DNA of 64,000 nt, taken from NCBI RefSeq assembly GCF_022539665.2, contig NC_081338.1, positions 7,304,446 through 7,368,445 of the forward strand, in the 5' to 3' direction. The notes beneath the pieces are model-generated. The model did no database searches, was not told the origin of the DNA, and worked only from the letters and a program-made list of their open reading frames with translations. Position 1 is the stretch's first letter. Every line of letters begins with the position of its first letter. The position numbers and the translations under genes were made by a program. Origin of the DNA: Daphnia carinata. Taxonomy: Eukaryota; Arthropoda; Branchiopoda; Diplostraca; Daphniidae. Shown in pieces: positions 62,332 through 64,000 of the stretch.

Positions 62332-64000
62332 AAAAGTCCAATTTGAGACCAATAAAAGAATAGAAGGACGGCCTTTCTTTTTTTTTTTTTTTTTTTTTGT
62401 GATTGATTGACTTTCGCAGCCGGATGAGATCATCGCTAATTATTTTTTTTTTCTATCTTTAAACAAAAAAAAAATAATAATAATAATAATAGTAATAATA
62501 AAAATCGATCCGTGTGGCAACGTATTAGCGCGTACCGGTTGACGTGTTCTACCAGCGTGCAACACGAACGCGGTTTTTTTTTTTTTTTTTTTTGCTTTTG
62601 GGGTTTTTCAAGGTTTCGTGCGCCCTTGAAAAAATTTCGGAAAGAAAACATCAGGGACATTTTTTGGCTGGTAAAAAAAAAAAAAAAAATCATTTATTAT
62701 TTGTCGATTTAAACCCGAATGACACATTTTGAAATTATCCAAAACAAAACTGAACACTTTGGAGAAAAAAAAAAAAAGAAAAAATTGGCCAACAGTTTGT
62801 CCACACTAAATTATGTTGATTAGTTTTCAGTATTTCTTTCTATTTCCCTTTATTTTTTTATTTATTTTTTTTTTTTTTACCGATTGCTTGATTAATGCGG
62901 CCGCCCGGCTCGACATTGAAGTTTTCCCCCCTCTCTTCTTCTTCTTCTTCTTCTTCCTTCTTTTTTTTTTTTCCCCTTCCTTTCTTATATATATATTGAC
63001 TTTGAAATTCCTCAACAACCTTTAAGAATAGTGTACAACAAAAGCCGGTGTTCTTCTCTCTTGCCCGCTTTTATTTCTTTTGCGTCTGTTCGCCTCAAAA
63101 GCCGCGACGAATGATAGCAGATGGACCCATCCGTCAAGGGCTCTCTCTCTCTCTTTTTTTTTTTTTTTCTTCCAACCGCTCCGCTCGTCAAGTCGTTGTC
63201 AAGGCGAAATCAGCCACACAATCTCCTCTTCTTTTTCTTCTTTTTTTTTTTTTTTAGAAGGTTAGAAAAAATAAAATAAAATAAAATAAAGCTGGACATT
63301 TGCATGAGTCGTTTATTGTGTGTAATGGGGGAGTGTGTAGTCATTGTACTTTGCATACTTTGCGATGTGAAGAGGAGAGAGAGGTGGGCTACTACAATTA
63401 TTACAGCCGCTCTCTTTTGTAACAATCAAAATAGAAGGGGGGAAAAAAAAATTAAAAATAAAAAGAAGGGATAAATATTAGTTTCCGTTTTTTTTCTTAA
63501 ATTTCCAACTGGCTTCGCTCCTGTCTGGCAGCCGGCCGTTAACGAACGTCGCGTGTGTTTGAACAAGTTTTTCTTTTTCACCCCGCGTGCGTCTAATTTT
63601 ACATGTTTCTTTTTCTTTTCTTTTTTTTTTTTTTTTTTTAAACGCCCCTTCCGTCTGCGGGATGAATGGACTCGCCCCCCTTTCATTTTTCCTTTTTTTT
63701 TGGTTTTTTTTTTTTTTGGTTTCTGTTTTTGTTTTTTGTGTCCTCCCTCCCATTCGGCAATGGAACATTCTCCAAGTTTCAATTAGCGATTGGGTTACCC
63801 ATAACTCACCGACCGTACATAGTTCCAATGCCCCCAAAAGGAATACGTTCTTCTTTTGTTTTTTTTTTTGTTTTTTTTTTTTGTTTGAAATTCGAAATTT
63901 CCAATATCGATCGGTCACGTTTTTTAGTGGTTTGAGATCAGAAAACCGCCGTGCCGGCCACTCTACACGATCATTCCCGTTCTTTTGCTATAGCTCCGGG

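Larger units (their letters stand above)
58661..64000. other. Intron 1 of the preceding gene, or flank: simple-repeat-rich, no exon seen
   Basis: 5.3 kb of homopolymers and microsatellites. No exon completing the phase-1 donor at 58661 was recognised, so the intron probably extends beyond the window. Confidence 0.5.

Overview
This window is animal nuclear DNA. Genes are split by many short introns (mostly 55-90 nt) with ordinary GT-AG borders, code for secreted and ER proteins typical of animals, and sit in AT-rich spacers. The protein set and compact intron style suggest an arthropod, most likely a branchiopod crustacean such as Daphnia. That species guess is inference; no search could be run.

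Layout. (1) 1-24.6 kb: a gene cluster with four tandem prolyl 4-hydroxylase alpha-subunit genes on the + strand (CDS spans 1679-4149, 5446-7780, 9950-12428, 21859-24592). All keep the same 12-exon plan and all catalytic residues. Interleaved on the - strand are two neutral ceramidase genes: the 5' end of one at the left edge (339-751) and a complete 13-exon gene (15282-21156). Each ceramidase lies head-to-head with a P4H gene, so a divergent pair appears to have been duplicated. P4H copy 4 has two equal-length candidate versions of exon 10, which look mutually exclusive. (2) 24.6-29.3 kb: spacer with nothing recognised. (3) 29.3-31.0 kb: a three-exon UDP-glycosyltransferase, - strand. (4) 34.0-35.9 kb: a seven-exon RNA-binding protein, - strand, with an N-terminal RGG repeat, RRM-like folds and an acidic tail: nucleolin-like parts in reversed order. 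(5) 36.7-39.7 kb: a secreted leucine-rich-repeat protein, - strand. (6) 41.7-42.4 kb: a small + strand gene for an RPA-interacting (RPAIN) nuclear import factor, with an E2F-like site upstream. (7) 42.4-57.2 kb: about 15 kb without a recognisable gene, dense in homopolymers and microsatellites. (8) 57.2-58.7 kb: the first coding exon of a secreted protein with an NTR/OB-like domain, possibly vein/neuregulin-like or agrin-like (uncertain). Its next exons are not found before 64 kb.

Functional themes. The P4H genes make the ER enzyme subunit that hydroxylates collagen prolines. The ceramidases cleave ceramide in secretory or extracellular compartments. The UGT is an ER detoxification enzyme. 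Nothing in the sequence links P4H and ceramidase biochemically, but their repeated head-to-head arrangement could mean shared regulation.

Exon borders were assigned by reading splice sites and frame by eye. Exon lengths were checked to keep frame through every gene except at one junction, LRR exon 1 to exon 2. No transcript evidence was available.
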